Source: an uncultured Ellagibacter sp. (lineage in GTDB: Bacteria > Actinomycetota > Coriobacteriia > Coriobacteriales > Eggerthellaceae). Taken from it: DNA of 22,598 bases. The stretch lies in assembly GCF_934636505.1 (NCBI RefSeq), contig NZ_CAKUAL010000033.1:1-22598 (forward strand), in the 5' to 3' direction. Positions 7,361 through 14,319 of the stretch are shown piece after piece. Every line of letters begins with the position of its first letter. Position 1 is the stretch's first letter. A program made the position numbers and the translations under genes. Below the pieces are notes generated by a model that ran no database searches, was not told the DNA's origin, and was given only the letters and a program-made list of their open reading frames with translations.

Positions 7361-7556
7361 CGCAGCGCCCATGACGGGAGGCCCACGGTGGCTTCCCGTC
7401 ATGCTTTCAAACGCCCTGCGGGAAAGAGACGCTCGGCCAGCGGAAAGGGAGGCTCGCACGGCGGTCCGCACGGGTCTCCCGCACGGCGGCACTGCCAGCA
7501 ACCCGCGCGAGCGGCACCGCGAGCAGCTCGCTGACCAGCATCATTGTAAGGAACTC
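7361..7556 (+). other. 196-base untranslated gap between the kinase and sortase genes
   Basis: No supported gene lies here, although the sortase frame stays open through it. Besides the hairpin at 7370-7403 it carries the direct repeat GCACGGCGG (around 7458 and 7491) and a short inverted pair GCGAGC/GCTCGC just before the sortase ribosome-binding site. In an otherwise compact unit such a structured gap suggests RNA processing or attenuation. Confidence 0.5.
7370..7403 (+). terminator. Hairpin between kinase and sortase genes
   Basis: A 14-base stem (7370-7383 with 7390-7403) has only one G-U wobble and closes on a six-base loop; CTTTC follows. This is strong enough to act as a weak terminator, an attenuator or an RNA stabiliser that lowers expression of the sortase, LCP and phosphatase genes relative to the kinase gene. 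Confidence 0.55.
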
Positions 7557-8432
7557 ATGGCAAACGACAATCCGAAACCGACCGAAGAGGATATCGCCCC
7601 CAAGCACGCGAAGGCACCGAGCGCGCAAGCTTCGGGCGCGGGCGACGACTCCCGCAAGAAGCGCCCGCAGATCGCAGCGCTCATCGTGCTGCTCGTCGTC
7701 CTGGTGTGCGCGGCAATCGCCGGCGGCGCATACCTTGTATGGCAGAACACCCAGATCGCGAAATCGGCCGAGGAGGCAGCCGCAACCCCCGAGCCTGAGG
7801 CCCCCACCACCTCGCAAGATGCCGCGGACCCGCGGGTGGAAAACCCCATCGACTTCGCGTCGCTTCGGCTGGACAACCCCGACATCTACGCCTGGATCTA
7901 CATCCCCGGCACCGATGTGAACTACCCGGTGGTGCAGCACCCGACCGATGACACGTTCTACCTGAAGCACAACAAGGACGGCGAGTGGTCCGAGGAGGGC
8001 GCCATCTACACGCAGCTGGCAAACAGGACCGACTTCTCCGACCCCGTCACGGTGATCTACGGGCACAACCTGGTGCAGGGAACCATGTTCACCACATTGC
8101 ACCGCTTCGAGAACAAAGACTTCTTCGATTCCCACGAGGACATGTACCTCTACACCGACGGGCACATCCTCACCTACCGCGTGATTGCCGCCTACCAGTA
8201 CGACAACCGCCATATCCTGAACTCGTTCAACTTCTCCGACCCAACCGTCGTTCAGCAGTACTTCGACTCGGTGCTCAGCCCCGACTCGCTCGTCGAGAAC
8301 GTGCGCGAGGGAACGACCCTCACTTCAAGCGATAAAATCGTGCAGCTGAGCACCTGCACCGGCGATTCCAACCACATCGTGAGAAGATACCTCGTGACGG
8401 GAGCTCTCGTCAGCGACCAACCGACCTACTAG
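7557..8432 (+). CDS. srtB: Class B sortase
   Basis: A 291-residue membrane-anchored transpeptidase that joins proteins carrying a C-terminal sorting signal to the cell wall. A basic, disordered N-terminus (1-37) precedes one transmembrane helix (about 39-61), then an acidic Pro/Ala linker (70-95), then the catalytic domain from about 100 to 286. Class B features are DIYAWIYIPGTDVNYPVVQ (109-127), the catalytic histidine in IYGHN (H170), the catalytic cysteine in QLSTC (C267) and the arginine in VRRY (R276 or R277). ATG at 7557 is chosen because AAGGAA precedes it at 7548-7553 and the open frame upstream has no sign of coding. The SPQTG protein at 4936-5541 is the likely substrate. A sortase inside a Wzz/BY-kinase/LCP cluster is unusual. 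Confidence 0.92.
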   Translation: MANDNPKPTEEDIAPKHAKAPSAQASGAGDDSRKKRPQIAALIVLLVVLVCAAIAGGAYLVWQNTQIAKSAEEAAATPEPEAPTTSQDAADPRVENPIDFASLRLDNPDIYAWIYIPGTDVNYPVVQHPTDDTFYLKHNKDGEWSEEGAIYTQLANRTDFSDPVTVIYGHNLVQGTMFTTLHRFENKDFFDSHEDMYLYTDGHILTYRVIAAYQYDNRHILNSFNFSDPTVVQQYFDSVLSPDSLVENVREGTTLTSSDKIVQLSTCTGDSNHIVRRYLVTGALVSDQPTY

Positions 8433-8450
8433 CGCGAAAGACGAAGCACT

Positions 8451-9653
8451 TTGGAAGAAAGCGAAACGAAAGACAACGCCCTGGATGAGGCGGGCATCGG
8501 CACAACCTCGACGCCCGAGGCGCCCGTGACCCCTAAGACTCCCGAGGAGGCCCCGACGCCCGCGACCCCCGATGCGCCCCAAACGATGGAGGAGGAAGTC
8601 CTCGTCAGGAAGAAGAAGCGCCGTCATTCGCGCCGCAAGAAGAACCTGAAGCGCGTCGCTATCGTCGCGGGGATTCTCGTGGCGATCGCGGTCGTCATCG
8701 CCATCGCCGCCTTCGCCTTCATGAAATCAGGCGAGAGCGCTGTGAAGCAGGCAAATACCGCCGCCGACATTCAGGCGGACGACAGCGCCGTGACCTACGA
8801 CGAGGGCCGCACCGTCGAGTACAACGGGAAGACGTACGCGCTGAACGAGAATATGGTTTCCGTCGCCGTCATAGGCTACGACCGCCAGACCGAGGAGGTC
8901 GTGCCGGGCAAAAGCGTCGGGCAGGCGGACGCCGTCATGGTGCTCGCCGTGAACCTCGACACCGGCGAGACGACGGGAATCGGCATCCCTCGCGACTCGA
9001 TGGTCGAGGTAGGTGAGTTCATGGGAGACACCTTCACCGGCATGTCGACCATGCAGCTGTGCCTGGCCTACGCGTACGGCGACGGCGGCGAGCTGAGCAG
9101 CCAATACACCGCCTCCGCAGTTTCTCGCGTGCTGTACAACATGCCCGTAAACTACTATTTCTCGCTCGATATGGATGGCGTCGGCGCGCTCGCGGATGCC
9201 ATCGGCGGCGTATCGCTGACCCCGACGCAGTCGATTCCCGGTACCAACATCGTCGAGGGCGAGCCGACCGTTTTGTTCGGGAGCAACGCACTCAAGTACG
9301 TGCAGTGGCGCGACACGTCGGTGCTGACGTCGTCGCTCGACCGCCAGACGCGCCAGTCGCAGTTCGTCGAGACGTTCTGCAAGCAGGCGCTCTCGAGTGC
9401 CCAGGGCAACGTCGGGACGCTTGTCAACCTGTACACGACGGCTTCGAACTATGCCGTGACGAACCTGGAGCTCAACGAGTTCAGCTACCTGGCAAGCTCA
9501 GTCCTGGCGACGGGGATCACGTCGGTCGACGTAACTACCCTGCAAGGCACCATGCAGCAGGGGGACAAGTTCGCGGAGTTCTACCTGGACAAGACCAACG
9601 TGTACGAGACAGTGCTCGACGTGTACTACCACGAGGTGGGAAGCGAGGAATAG
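8451..9653 (+). CDS. LytR-CpsA-Psr (LCP) family glycopolymer ligase
   Basis: A 400-residue membrane protein of the LCP family, which transfers lipid-linked glycopolymers to peptidoglycan and in some actinobacteria to proteins. A Thr/Pro/Glu-rich cytoplasmic region (1-50) and a very basic stretch (52-68) precede one transmembrane helix (69-91). The LCP domain starts near residue 136: it has the aspartate of GQAD (D160), IGIPRDS with R181 and D182, and the distal arginines in DRQTRQSQF (R298, R301). In the usual YxRxR stretch this protein reads YVQWRD, so the first arginine is glutamine (Q285). The TTG start at 8451 has only a weak ribosome-binding site, but the next ATG (8586) has none. The gene lies 18 bases after the sortase stop. 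Confidence 0.88.
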   Translation: MEESETKDNALDEAGIGTTSTPEAPVTPKTPEEAPTPATPDAPQTMEEEVLVRKKKRRHSRRKKNLKRVAIVAGILVAIAVVIAIAAFAFMKSGESAVKQANTAADIQADDSAVTYDEGRTVEYNGKTYALNENMVSVAVIGYDRQTEEVVPGKSVGQADAVMVLAVNLDTGETTGIGIPRDSMVEVGEFMGDTFTGMSTMQLCLAYAYGDGGELSSQYTASAVSRVLYNMPVNYYFSLDMDGVGALADAIGGVSLTPTQSIPGTNIVEGEPTVLFGSNALKYVQWRDTSVLTSSLDRQTRQSQFVETFCKQALSSAQGNVGTLVNLYTTASNYAVTNLELNEFSYLASSVLATGITSVDVTTLQGTMQQGDKFAEFYLDKTNVYETVLDVYYHEVGSEE

Positions 9654-9671
9654 GCCGCGATCGCGCGGACG

Positions 9672-9697
9672 GCTCGCCCGCAAACATACAGGCGAGC
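9672..9697 (+). other. Small hairpin between LCP and phosphatase genes
   Basis: GCTCGCC (9672-9678) pairs with GGCGAGC (9691-9697) over a 12-base loop, in the 82-base gap between two otherwise linked genes. There is no T-run, so I do not call it a terminator. Confidence 0.3.
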
Positions 9698-9735
9698 TGC
9701 GGGCTGCGACAAAGCTGCGTGGGAAAGGAGAGGGC

Positions 9736-10368
9736 GTGTTCGACATCCATTGCCATATCTTAAACGGAGTCGACGACGGCTCGCGCACGCCGGCGGAGTC
9801 CCACCAGATGCTCCTTGCCGCACGCGATGCCGGCATCGACCACATCGTGTGCACCCCCCATTGCAAGCACTCCGATTTCGACGCGGAGCTTATCGAAAGG
9901 CGGTATCGAGCCTTCAAGGCGCATGCGGAGAAAAACGGGGTGCGCCTGAGCTTGGGATACGAGGTGCACTGGAAAAAGCTCGCCGACATGGGGCTCGACA
10001 CAGCGCCCAGCCTTTGCATCGAGGGGACCAACCTGCTGTTGCTCGAGTTCTCGAACAGCCATCTGCCAGCGAACTGGCAGCGCGCGATTTACACCATCCA
10101 GGGCAAGGGCGTCGACATCGTGATCGCCCACCCCGAGCGCTACAAGCCCGTGCAGGAGGATCTCGACGTCGCGCGCGAGATGAGGGAAATGGGCTGCCGG
10201 CTTCAACTTTCCGCGAACTTCGTGGAGGGGAGCATCTTCAATCCGCGCCGGCGCACTGCCACGGCGCTGCTCAAGAACGGGCTGGTCGACTACCTCGCAA
10301 GCGATGCCCACCGAGTAGAGCACTACGCCACCTACCTCAAAGCGCTCAAGGAAGCCCAGAAATACTAG
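9736..10368 (+). CDS. cpsB: PHP-type tyrosine-protein phosphatase (CpsB/YwqE family)
   Basis: A 210-residue cytoplasmic, metal-dependent phosphatase of the PHP superfamily that removes phosphate from the tyrosine cluster of CpsD-type kinases. The metal-binding motifs are all present and in order: DIHCHILNGVDDGS (3-16, H5 and H7), CTPHCKH (39-45), LGYEVHW (73-79), IAHPERY (130-136) and ASDAHR (188-193). GTG at 9736 is preceded by AAAGGAG at a suitable distance. The protein is shorter than the roughly 250 residues usual for the family, but no motif is missing. It is the last gene of the plus-strand block, followed by a hairpin at 10396-10418. With the kinase and the Wzz-like protein it completes the phosphorelay of a Gram-positive capsule or exopolysaccharide locus. 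Confidence 0.93.
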   Translation: MFDIHCHILNGVDDGSRTPAESHQMLLAARDAGIDHIVCTPHCKHSDFDAELIERRYRAFKAHAEKNGVRLSLGYEVHWKKLADMGLDTAPSLCIEGTNLLLLEFSNSHLPANWQRAIYTIQGKGVDIVIAHPERYKPVQEDLDVAREMREMGCRLQLSANFVEGSIFNPRRRTATALLKNGLVDYLASDAHRVEHYATYLKALKEAQKY

Positions 10369-10803
10369 GGATTACCTTCTGCCCATTCCCTAATTGACCC
10401 GCCAGGCACAGGCGGGTCGGCGCTTGACATTGGTTAGAATGGGTTAGTTTTGGCCTTTCTCTTTCCCACCTTGCTCCCACCTGGCCTTTCGCGGTTACCG
10501 CCATTATCGCTTTTGTCATCAGAATATCGAGAATCGTTAAATCGTCTATCGCGCCTGCCCGCGAAAAGATAGCGCCCCAAAGGCCGACACAGCGAACACG
10601 TCGTTGTGGCGATGACGAACATTCAAAAAGGCCGGACTCGAATCAACTTTCACTCCAACAGCTAACGCTTTCCCGACAGCCACCGTTAGTGCAAAGGTCT
10701 GAAGCGACTTTCATGCCTGACGGACAGGAACGACCGTTGCACCGCGAACGTTCCTGATTGTCAAACGCTCCATGACCGAATTGCATCGCACCATGCGTTC
10801 ACA
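10369..10803. other. Gene-free stretch between the polysaccharide cluster and the AAA ATPase gene
   Basis: About 435 bases, lower in GC than the flanking genes, with no supported coding region. It holds the end-of-operon hairpin at 10396-10418 and an inverted repeat CAGGAACG (10725-10732) / CGTTCCTG (10749-10756). A 62-codon frame on the minus strand (10434-10622) is basic and unlike any family I recognise. The stretch probably marks the left edge of the accessory region. Confidence 0.5.
10396..10418 (+). terminator. Hairpin at the end of the plus-strand polysaccharide operon
   Basis: GACCCGCC (10396-10403) and GGCGGGTC (10411-10418) form a perfect eight-base GC-rich stem over a seven-base loop, 28 bases after the phosphatase stop. 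No T-run follows, so termination efficiency is uncertain. Confidence 0.55.
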
Positions 10804-10832
10804 TTGAGCGAAAATGCAACATGTGACATAAT
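10804..10832 (+). promoter_or_regulatory. Promoter of the AAA ATPase gene
   Basis: TTGAGC (10804-10809) and CATAAT (10827-10832) are separated by exactly 17 bases, and a TG lies one base before the -10 hexamer (extended -10). The predicted start near 10839 gives a short leader of about 23 bases containing the GGGAGG ribosome-binding site. Confidence 0.65.
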
Positions 10833-10861
10833 CACTAAATGAAAATTTGAGGGAGGCAGAC

Positions 10862-12151
10862 ATGGAAGTGCGCAGGGATAGATACCTGAACAACCTGATA
10901 GACAGAATGCACAACGGGATGATCAAGGTAATCACGGGCGTCAGACGGTGCGGCAAAACATATCTGCTGTTCGAACTCTTCGGAAACTACCTCAGAGACG
11001 AGCTAGGGGTCGGCGACGATCATATCGTAGAGGTTGCATTGGATGAGGAGGCGAACAGGGGCCTGCGCGACCCGGGTGCGCTTGACAGCTATTTAAAATC
11101 CAGGATAGTGAATAAGACGTCGCAATACTATGTCATGCTCGACGAAGTGCAATACGCGATCTCCGACGAAGAGCTGCGGGGGCACGAACCTCCTCGCCTC
11201 TATGGTGTGCTCAACGGCCTGCTGCGCATGCGAAATATCGACGTCTATGTGACAGGCAGCAACTCCAAACTGCTGTCCTCTGACGTCATGACGCAGTTTC
11301 GCGGACGAGGAGACGAGGTCCGAGTGCGACCACTGTCCTTCTTCGAGTTCATGCAAGGCTTTGAGGGAGACAAATACCAGGGTTGGGCCGAGTATGTCGT
11401 CTTCGGAGGCATGCCCCTGCTTCTTGGCATGCGCACGGACGAGCAAAAGTCCCGCTACCTAGAGCGCCTGTTCTCCGAGACATACTTGAAGGATGTGGTG
11501 GCCAGGAACAAGGTGGCAAAGACCCAAGAGCTCGAAGACCTCGTGGACGTGCTGGCATCCTCCATCGGCTCGCTCACCAACCCACCCAAAATCGAGGCGA
11601 CCTTCAAAAGCGTTCTGAACTCGAAAATTACCGCGAACACCATTTCCACTTACATCAGCTACCTTGAGGAGTCCTTCCTCATCGAAGAGGCCCGCCGGTA
11701 CGACGTCAAGGGACGCAAGTACATCGGGAGTCCTAAGAAATACTACTTCGAGGACATCGGCCTGCGCAACGCGAGGCTTGGATTCAGGCAGGTCGAGGAG
11801 ACCCACATCATGGAGAACATCGTGTACAACGAGCTGCGCGCGAGGGGCTTTTCTGTCGACGTCGGCTCCGTCGTGAAGGCTAGGCGCGTCGACGGCAAGA
11901 TAGTGCGCAAGCAACTCGAGGTGGATTTCGTCGCGAATCTGGGTTCCCGGCGCTATTACATACAGTCGGCGCTTCACTTGCCAGATGAGGAGAAGACATG
12001 CCAGGAAAAGGCCCCACTTCGCGAAGTACCCGACAGTTTCAGCAAGATCGTGCTCGTGCGCGATGTGGTGAAGCCGACTTACGACAACGAGGGGATTCTG
12101 ACTATGTCCGTGTTCGATTTTCTGCTCGATGAGGAAAGCCTGCCAAAATAG
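10862..12151 (+). CDS. AAA_14 / DUF4143 family ATPase
   Basis: A 429-residue ATPase of the widespread AAA_14-DUF4143 group, often found in accessory regions and without a settled function. Walker A is TGVRRCGKTYLL (25-36), Walker B is VMLDEVQ (91-97), the sensor region is VTGSNSKLLS (130-139), an arginine-rich FRGRG follows (146-150), and the family hallmark RPLSFFEF is at 156-163. The C-terminal half matches DUF4143: a helical section, YFEDIGLRNARLG (295-307), then ENIVYNELRARGF (318-330) and LEVDFVA (352-358), a layout reminiscent of PD-(D/E)XK nuclease folds. The final catalytic lysine position is not obvious (IQSA after the last strand). ATG at 10862 follows GGGAGG by six bases. It is a single-gene unit with its own promoter, and its codons are less GC-rich than those of its neighbours, which fits acquisition by transfer. 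Confidence 0.9.
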   Translation: MEVRRDRYLNNLIDRMHNGMIKVITGVRRCGKTYLLFELFGNYLRDELGVGDDHIVEVALDEEANRGLRDPGALDSYLKSRIVNKTSQYYVMLDEVQYAISDEELRGHEPPRLYGVLNGLLRMRNIDVYVTGSNSKLLSSDVMTQFRGRGDEVRVRPLSFFEFMQGFEGDKYQGWAEYVVFGGMPLLLGMRTDEQKSRYLERLFSETYLKDVVARNKVAKTQELEDLVDVLASSIGSLTNPPKIEATFKSVLNSKITANTISTYISYLEESFLIEEARRYDVKGRKYIGSPKKYYFEDIGLRNARLGFRQVEETHIMENIVYNELRARGFSVDVGSVVKARRVDGKIVRKQLEVDFVANLGSRRYYIQSALHLPDEEKTCQEKAPLREVPDSFSKIVLVRDVVKPTYDNEGILTMSVFDFLLDEESLPK

Positions 12152-12590
12152 CTTCTTGGACACACTTTGAACGCTCTCCAAGAGTCTGGGAACGGCGTTG
12201 GGAATGCGAACCTCCAACAATCGGACGAACCCCCGATATAGCGGGGACAGCATTCCCGCTCTAGGGCAAGCCTGCTGAGCGAATGCAGTGGACAGCGGCC
12301 CGAAAAAGTACAACCCTCAAGGCAAATCTTGGCACGAAAACTTCCCGAATCGCTGCACTAATTGCGGCCGGAAGGGTCGCGACGCCGAGCCCTTCCCTTC
12401 CCCGCCGCCACACTTCGCCACATTCCCTTTAGGGCTCTCAATCGAGGGGATGGGAGAACATGATGCAAACGCGCTCGGCGGGCTCGATAATCTGTTTGGA
12501 AGTGAGCGTCCAGCCGGACGAGCTGAGCGCCGGCCTCGTCAAACGAAGAAACATCTGTAATCACAAGAGGCACACGAATGATGGCATCTA
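12152..12590. other. Gene-free stretch between the AAA ATPase and fic genes
   Basis: About 440 bases without a supported gene. It contains several inverted repeats: TCTTGGA (12154-12160) / TCCAAGA (12177-12183), which may end the ATPase transcript; GGGAATGC (12200-12207) / GCATTCCC (12250-12257) enclosing CCCCG/CGGGG; and GAGCCCT (12387-12393) / AGGGCTC (12431-12437). It also holds repeat copy A (12308-12364). Short open frames on either strand look like chance. Confidence 0.5.
12308..12364. repeat. Dispersed repeat, copy A (uninterrupted)
   Basis: These 57 bases match, in the same order, two blocks that lie 156 bases apart downstream of fic (13951-13984 and 14141-14163). The left block agrees at 32 of 34 positions. 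The right block (from 12342) agrees at 21 of 23. The centre reads CAAGGCAAATCTTGG, a small hairpin. Copy A is uninterrupted. Confidence 0.8.
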
Positions 12591-12639
12591 TTGCTAGTCT
12601 TACGGAAGTGTACTATGATTCACTTCCGTAAGACTAGCA
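12591..12639 (+). promoter_or_regulatory. fic promoter embedded in a perfect 19-base palindrome (operator)
   Basis: TGCTAGTCTTACGGAAGTG (12592-12610) is repeated as its exact reverse complement at 12621-12639, around ten bases containing TATGAT (12614-12619). TTGCTA at 12591-12596 is placed 17 bases before that hexamer. So the -10 box sits in the loop and the arms cover the -35 box and the transcription start (near 12626). A dimeric repressor bound here would block transcription, and the winged helix of the Fic protein itself is a plausible ligand. Confidence 0.75.
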
Positions 12640-12670
12640 GAATCAGCATTGAATTCGCAAGGAGTAAGTC

Positions 12671-13855
12671 ATGTGGCCGAGTGTAGCCTATGAGACGTGC
12701 GCATGGGAAAGGGATTACGACGAGCTCGCGTTCATACCCAAGAGTCGCAGACGCAAGATTTTGCCGACGTATGAGGCTGCGCTCCCAGCAAAGATTGCCC
12801 AACTGACGGTCAACCTGTCTCCTGAGATTCAGCGGCGGATTGCGGATGTCGAAGTTGCCGTAACGCGCTTCGACGAAGCCCAGAATGCGCGCGATTGGAA
12901 CCTTCCAGCCCTCCTTTTAAGAAGCGAGTCTTCATCGAGCTCCCAGATTGAGAGGCTCACATCGAGCGTGCGCAATGTGGCACTCGCAGAACTTTCCGAC
13001 AAGGCACCTACGAATGCGCTCCTCATCGCGGGCAACGTCGCCGCCATGCGCGAGGCTCTGCGACAAAGTGGACCCGTGAGCATCGATTCTATCTGCAGCA
13101 TCCATGACGTGCTCATGGCAGAAACCTCCGAGTGGGAGGGACTGCGAGACGAGCAGGTATGGATCGGTGGCACGCCCTACAGCCCGCATGGAGCGTCGTT
13201 CGTGCCCCCTCACGCAAGTCGCGTTCCAGACTACATCAACGACCTAATTGAGTTCGGGGTGCGGGAGGACGTTCCTCCCGTGGCCAAAGAAGCGATTTTC
13301 CACGCGCAGTTCGAGACCATCCACCCGTTTACGGACGGCAACGGTCGCACTGGCCGAGCGCTCGTGCACCGCATGCTTGCAAACGACGAAGTCCTGATGC
13401 ATTCAACCCTGCCCGTCTCAGCGGGCCTGTTGCATGACGTCGAACGGTACATGAAAGCGCTCGACGCCTACCACGTCGGAAAGATTGAGCCAATAATCGC
13501 CTGCTTTGCCGATGCTCTGGAGCTTGCCGTCGTCATCGGTTTGCGCATCGCCGACGACGTGGACGCTGTGTTGAGCGCATGGCGTGCCTCGAACACCGAC
13601 CGCGCAGGATCGGCGTCCCACGGTTTACCCGAGCTTCTCGTCGAACAGCCTGTCGTGAACGCCGCATATGTCGCCAACCGTCTCGCCATCACCGACCGAG
13701 CGGCACGCACTCTTATAGAGACCGCTTGCGAGAGAGGTATCCTTTCGAAGATGGGCAATGCAAAACGAGGAGCGTACTACCAGGCTGATGAGCTTATCGG
13801 GATACTCGAGGAAGCATCGAGATTGCAAGGCATACGAAGAATTGCAGCGCGATAG
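12671..13855 (+). CDS. Fic-domain protein (predicted AMP transferase) with N-terminal DUF4172-like region and C-terminal winged helix
   Basis: A 394-residue Fic protein. Such enzymes typically move AMP from ATP to a hydroxyl group of a target protein. The active loop is HPFTDGNGRTGR (218-229) with catalytic H218, a full match to HPFx[D/E]GNGRxxR. An inhibitory helix lies upstream in SSSQIER (89-95): its glutamate E94 fits the class II autoinhibition motif SxxxE, although R95 replaces the usual Gly or Asn. The flap region is around WIGGTPYSPHGASFVPP (164-180). The C-terminus (about 325-380) forms a winged helix with VNAAYVANRLAITDRAARTL, suggesting DNA binding. ATG at 12671 has AAGGAG six bases upstream. 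No separate antitoxin gene is visible. The promoter palindrome at 12592-12639 suggests self-regulation. Confidence 0.93.
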   Translation: MWPSVAYETCAWERDYDELAFIPKSRRRKILPTYEAALPAKIAQLTVNLSPEIQRRIADVEVAVTRFDEAQNARDWNLPALLLRSESSSSSQIERLTSSVRNVALAELSDKAPTNALLIAGNVAAMREALRQSGPVSIDSICSIHDVLMAETSEWEGLRDEQVWIGGTPYSPHGASFVPPHASRVPDYINDLIEFGVREDVPPVAKEAIFHAQFETIHPFTDGNGRTGRALVHRMLANDEVLMHSTLPVSAGLLHDVERYMKALDAYHVGKIEPIIACFADALELAVVIGLRIADDVDAVLSAWRASNTDRAGSASHGLPELLVEQPVVNAAYVANRLAITDRAARTLIETACERGILSKMGNAKRGAYYQADELIGILEEASRLQGIRRIAAR

Positions 13856-13898
13856 CCATAAGGGGTCGCTTCCGGTAATAAACAGGCAAAGCGAACGC

Positions 13899-13923
13899 TC
13901 GGAAGGGCAAGTTGCTCTTCCGA
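13899..13923 (+). terminator. Hairpin downstream of fic
   Basis: TCGGAAGGGCAA (13899-13910) and TTGCTCTTCCGA (13912-13923) are complementary except for one G-U pair, giving a stem of about ten bases around a five-base loop. It starts 43 bases after the fic stop. No T-run follows. Confidence 0.5.
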
Positions 13924-13950
13924 ATCGGAATGACGTGCGAGTCTGAAATA

Positions 13951-14163
13951 GTACAGCCCCCAAGGCAAATCTTGGCACGAAAACCGAGGTATCCCACGGG
14001 GGAAGGCGCGGGCCGTCCGTCGCTCTCGAATTGGGCGACTCTCTGACCTGGGGTTTCTTCTTGAGGTGAAAAATTAACCCACGATTGCTCGTCGAAACGG
14101 GGCCTTCGTCGTGGGATACCTCGGTTTTTGTGCCGGAATCTTCCCGAATCGATGCACTAGTTG
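13951..14163. repeat. Dispersed repeat, copy B, interrupted by a 156-base segment
   Basis: The two outer blocks (13951-13984 and 14141-14163) correspond to the continuous copy A at 12308-12364. Between them lie 156 bases (13985-14140) absent from copy A. Copy A therefore shows what copy B would look like without the insert, or copy A has lost it. Confidence 0.75.
13974..14134. repeat. Inverted repeat with 25-base arms inside copy B
   Basis: The arm 13974-13998 is the reverse complement of 14110-14134 at 24 of 25 positions, and the inner 19 bases pair perfectly (ACCGAGGTATCCCACG is the core). The 111 bases between carry no open frame of note. Each arm is followed outward by a T-run on its own strand (GGTTTT), so the structure might also end transcripts from either side. 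Confidence 0.8.
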
Positions 14164-14319
14164 AACTTGAGAACGCCTCTGGCACGACGCTCCTCAAGCA
14201 AGCGGTTGGCAGCTTGCAGTATTGCGACACAGCAGCCTGCCCAGACGGCCGCGAAACATCGACTAACGCCAGGTTGGGCTAGCGCACGGCAAAACAATTC
14301 TTCTTCCGTGAATGCTCAA

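Noticed and set aside
10424..10452. Perfect TTGACA at 10424-10429
   Set aside because: No acceptable -10 box occurs at 16-18 bases and no gene starts nearby; the real promoter of the ATPase gene is at 10804-10832.
10434..10622. 62-codon basic minus-strand frame in the gap after the phosphatase gene, considered as an integrase remnant
   Set aside because: No catalytic residue or recognisable domain is visible; the end reads GGSKVGKRKAKTNPF, which is too little to name a family.
12671..13855. fic as half of a classical toxin-antitoxin pair
   Set aside because: No small antitoxin gene precedes or follows it, and an inhibitory glutamate (E94) is present within the protein itself, which fits self-inhibited class II Fic proteins.
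13625..14230. Minus-strand frame of about 200 codons overlapping the end of fic and the repeat
   Set aside because: It runs through the C-terminal winged helix of fic and then through the inverted-repeat insert; the peptide WDTSVFVP occurs in it only because the repeat arms are read on both strands.
14157..14315. Minus-strand frame of 52 codons ending with LLEERRARGVLKFN
   Set aside because: It is attractive as a gene remnant and ends just at the edge of repeat copy B, but it has no good start, no coding bias and no family I recognise.
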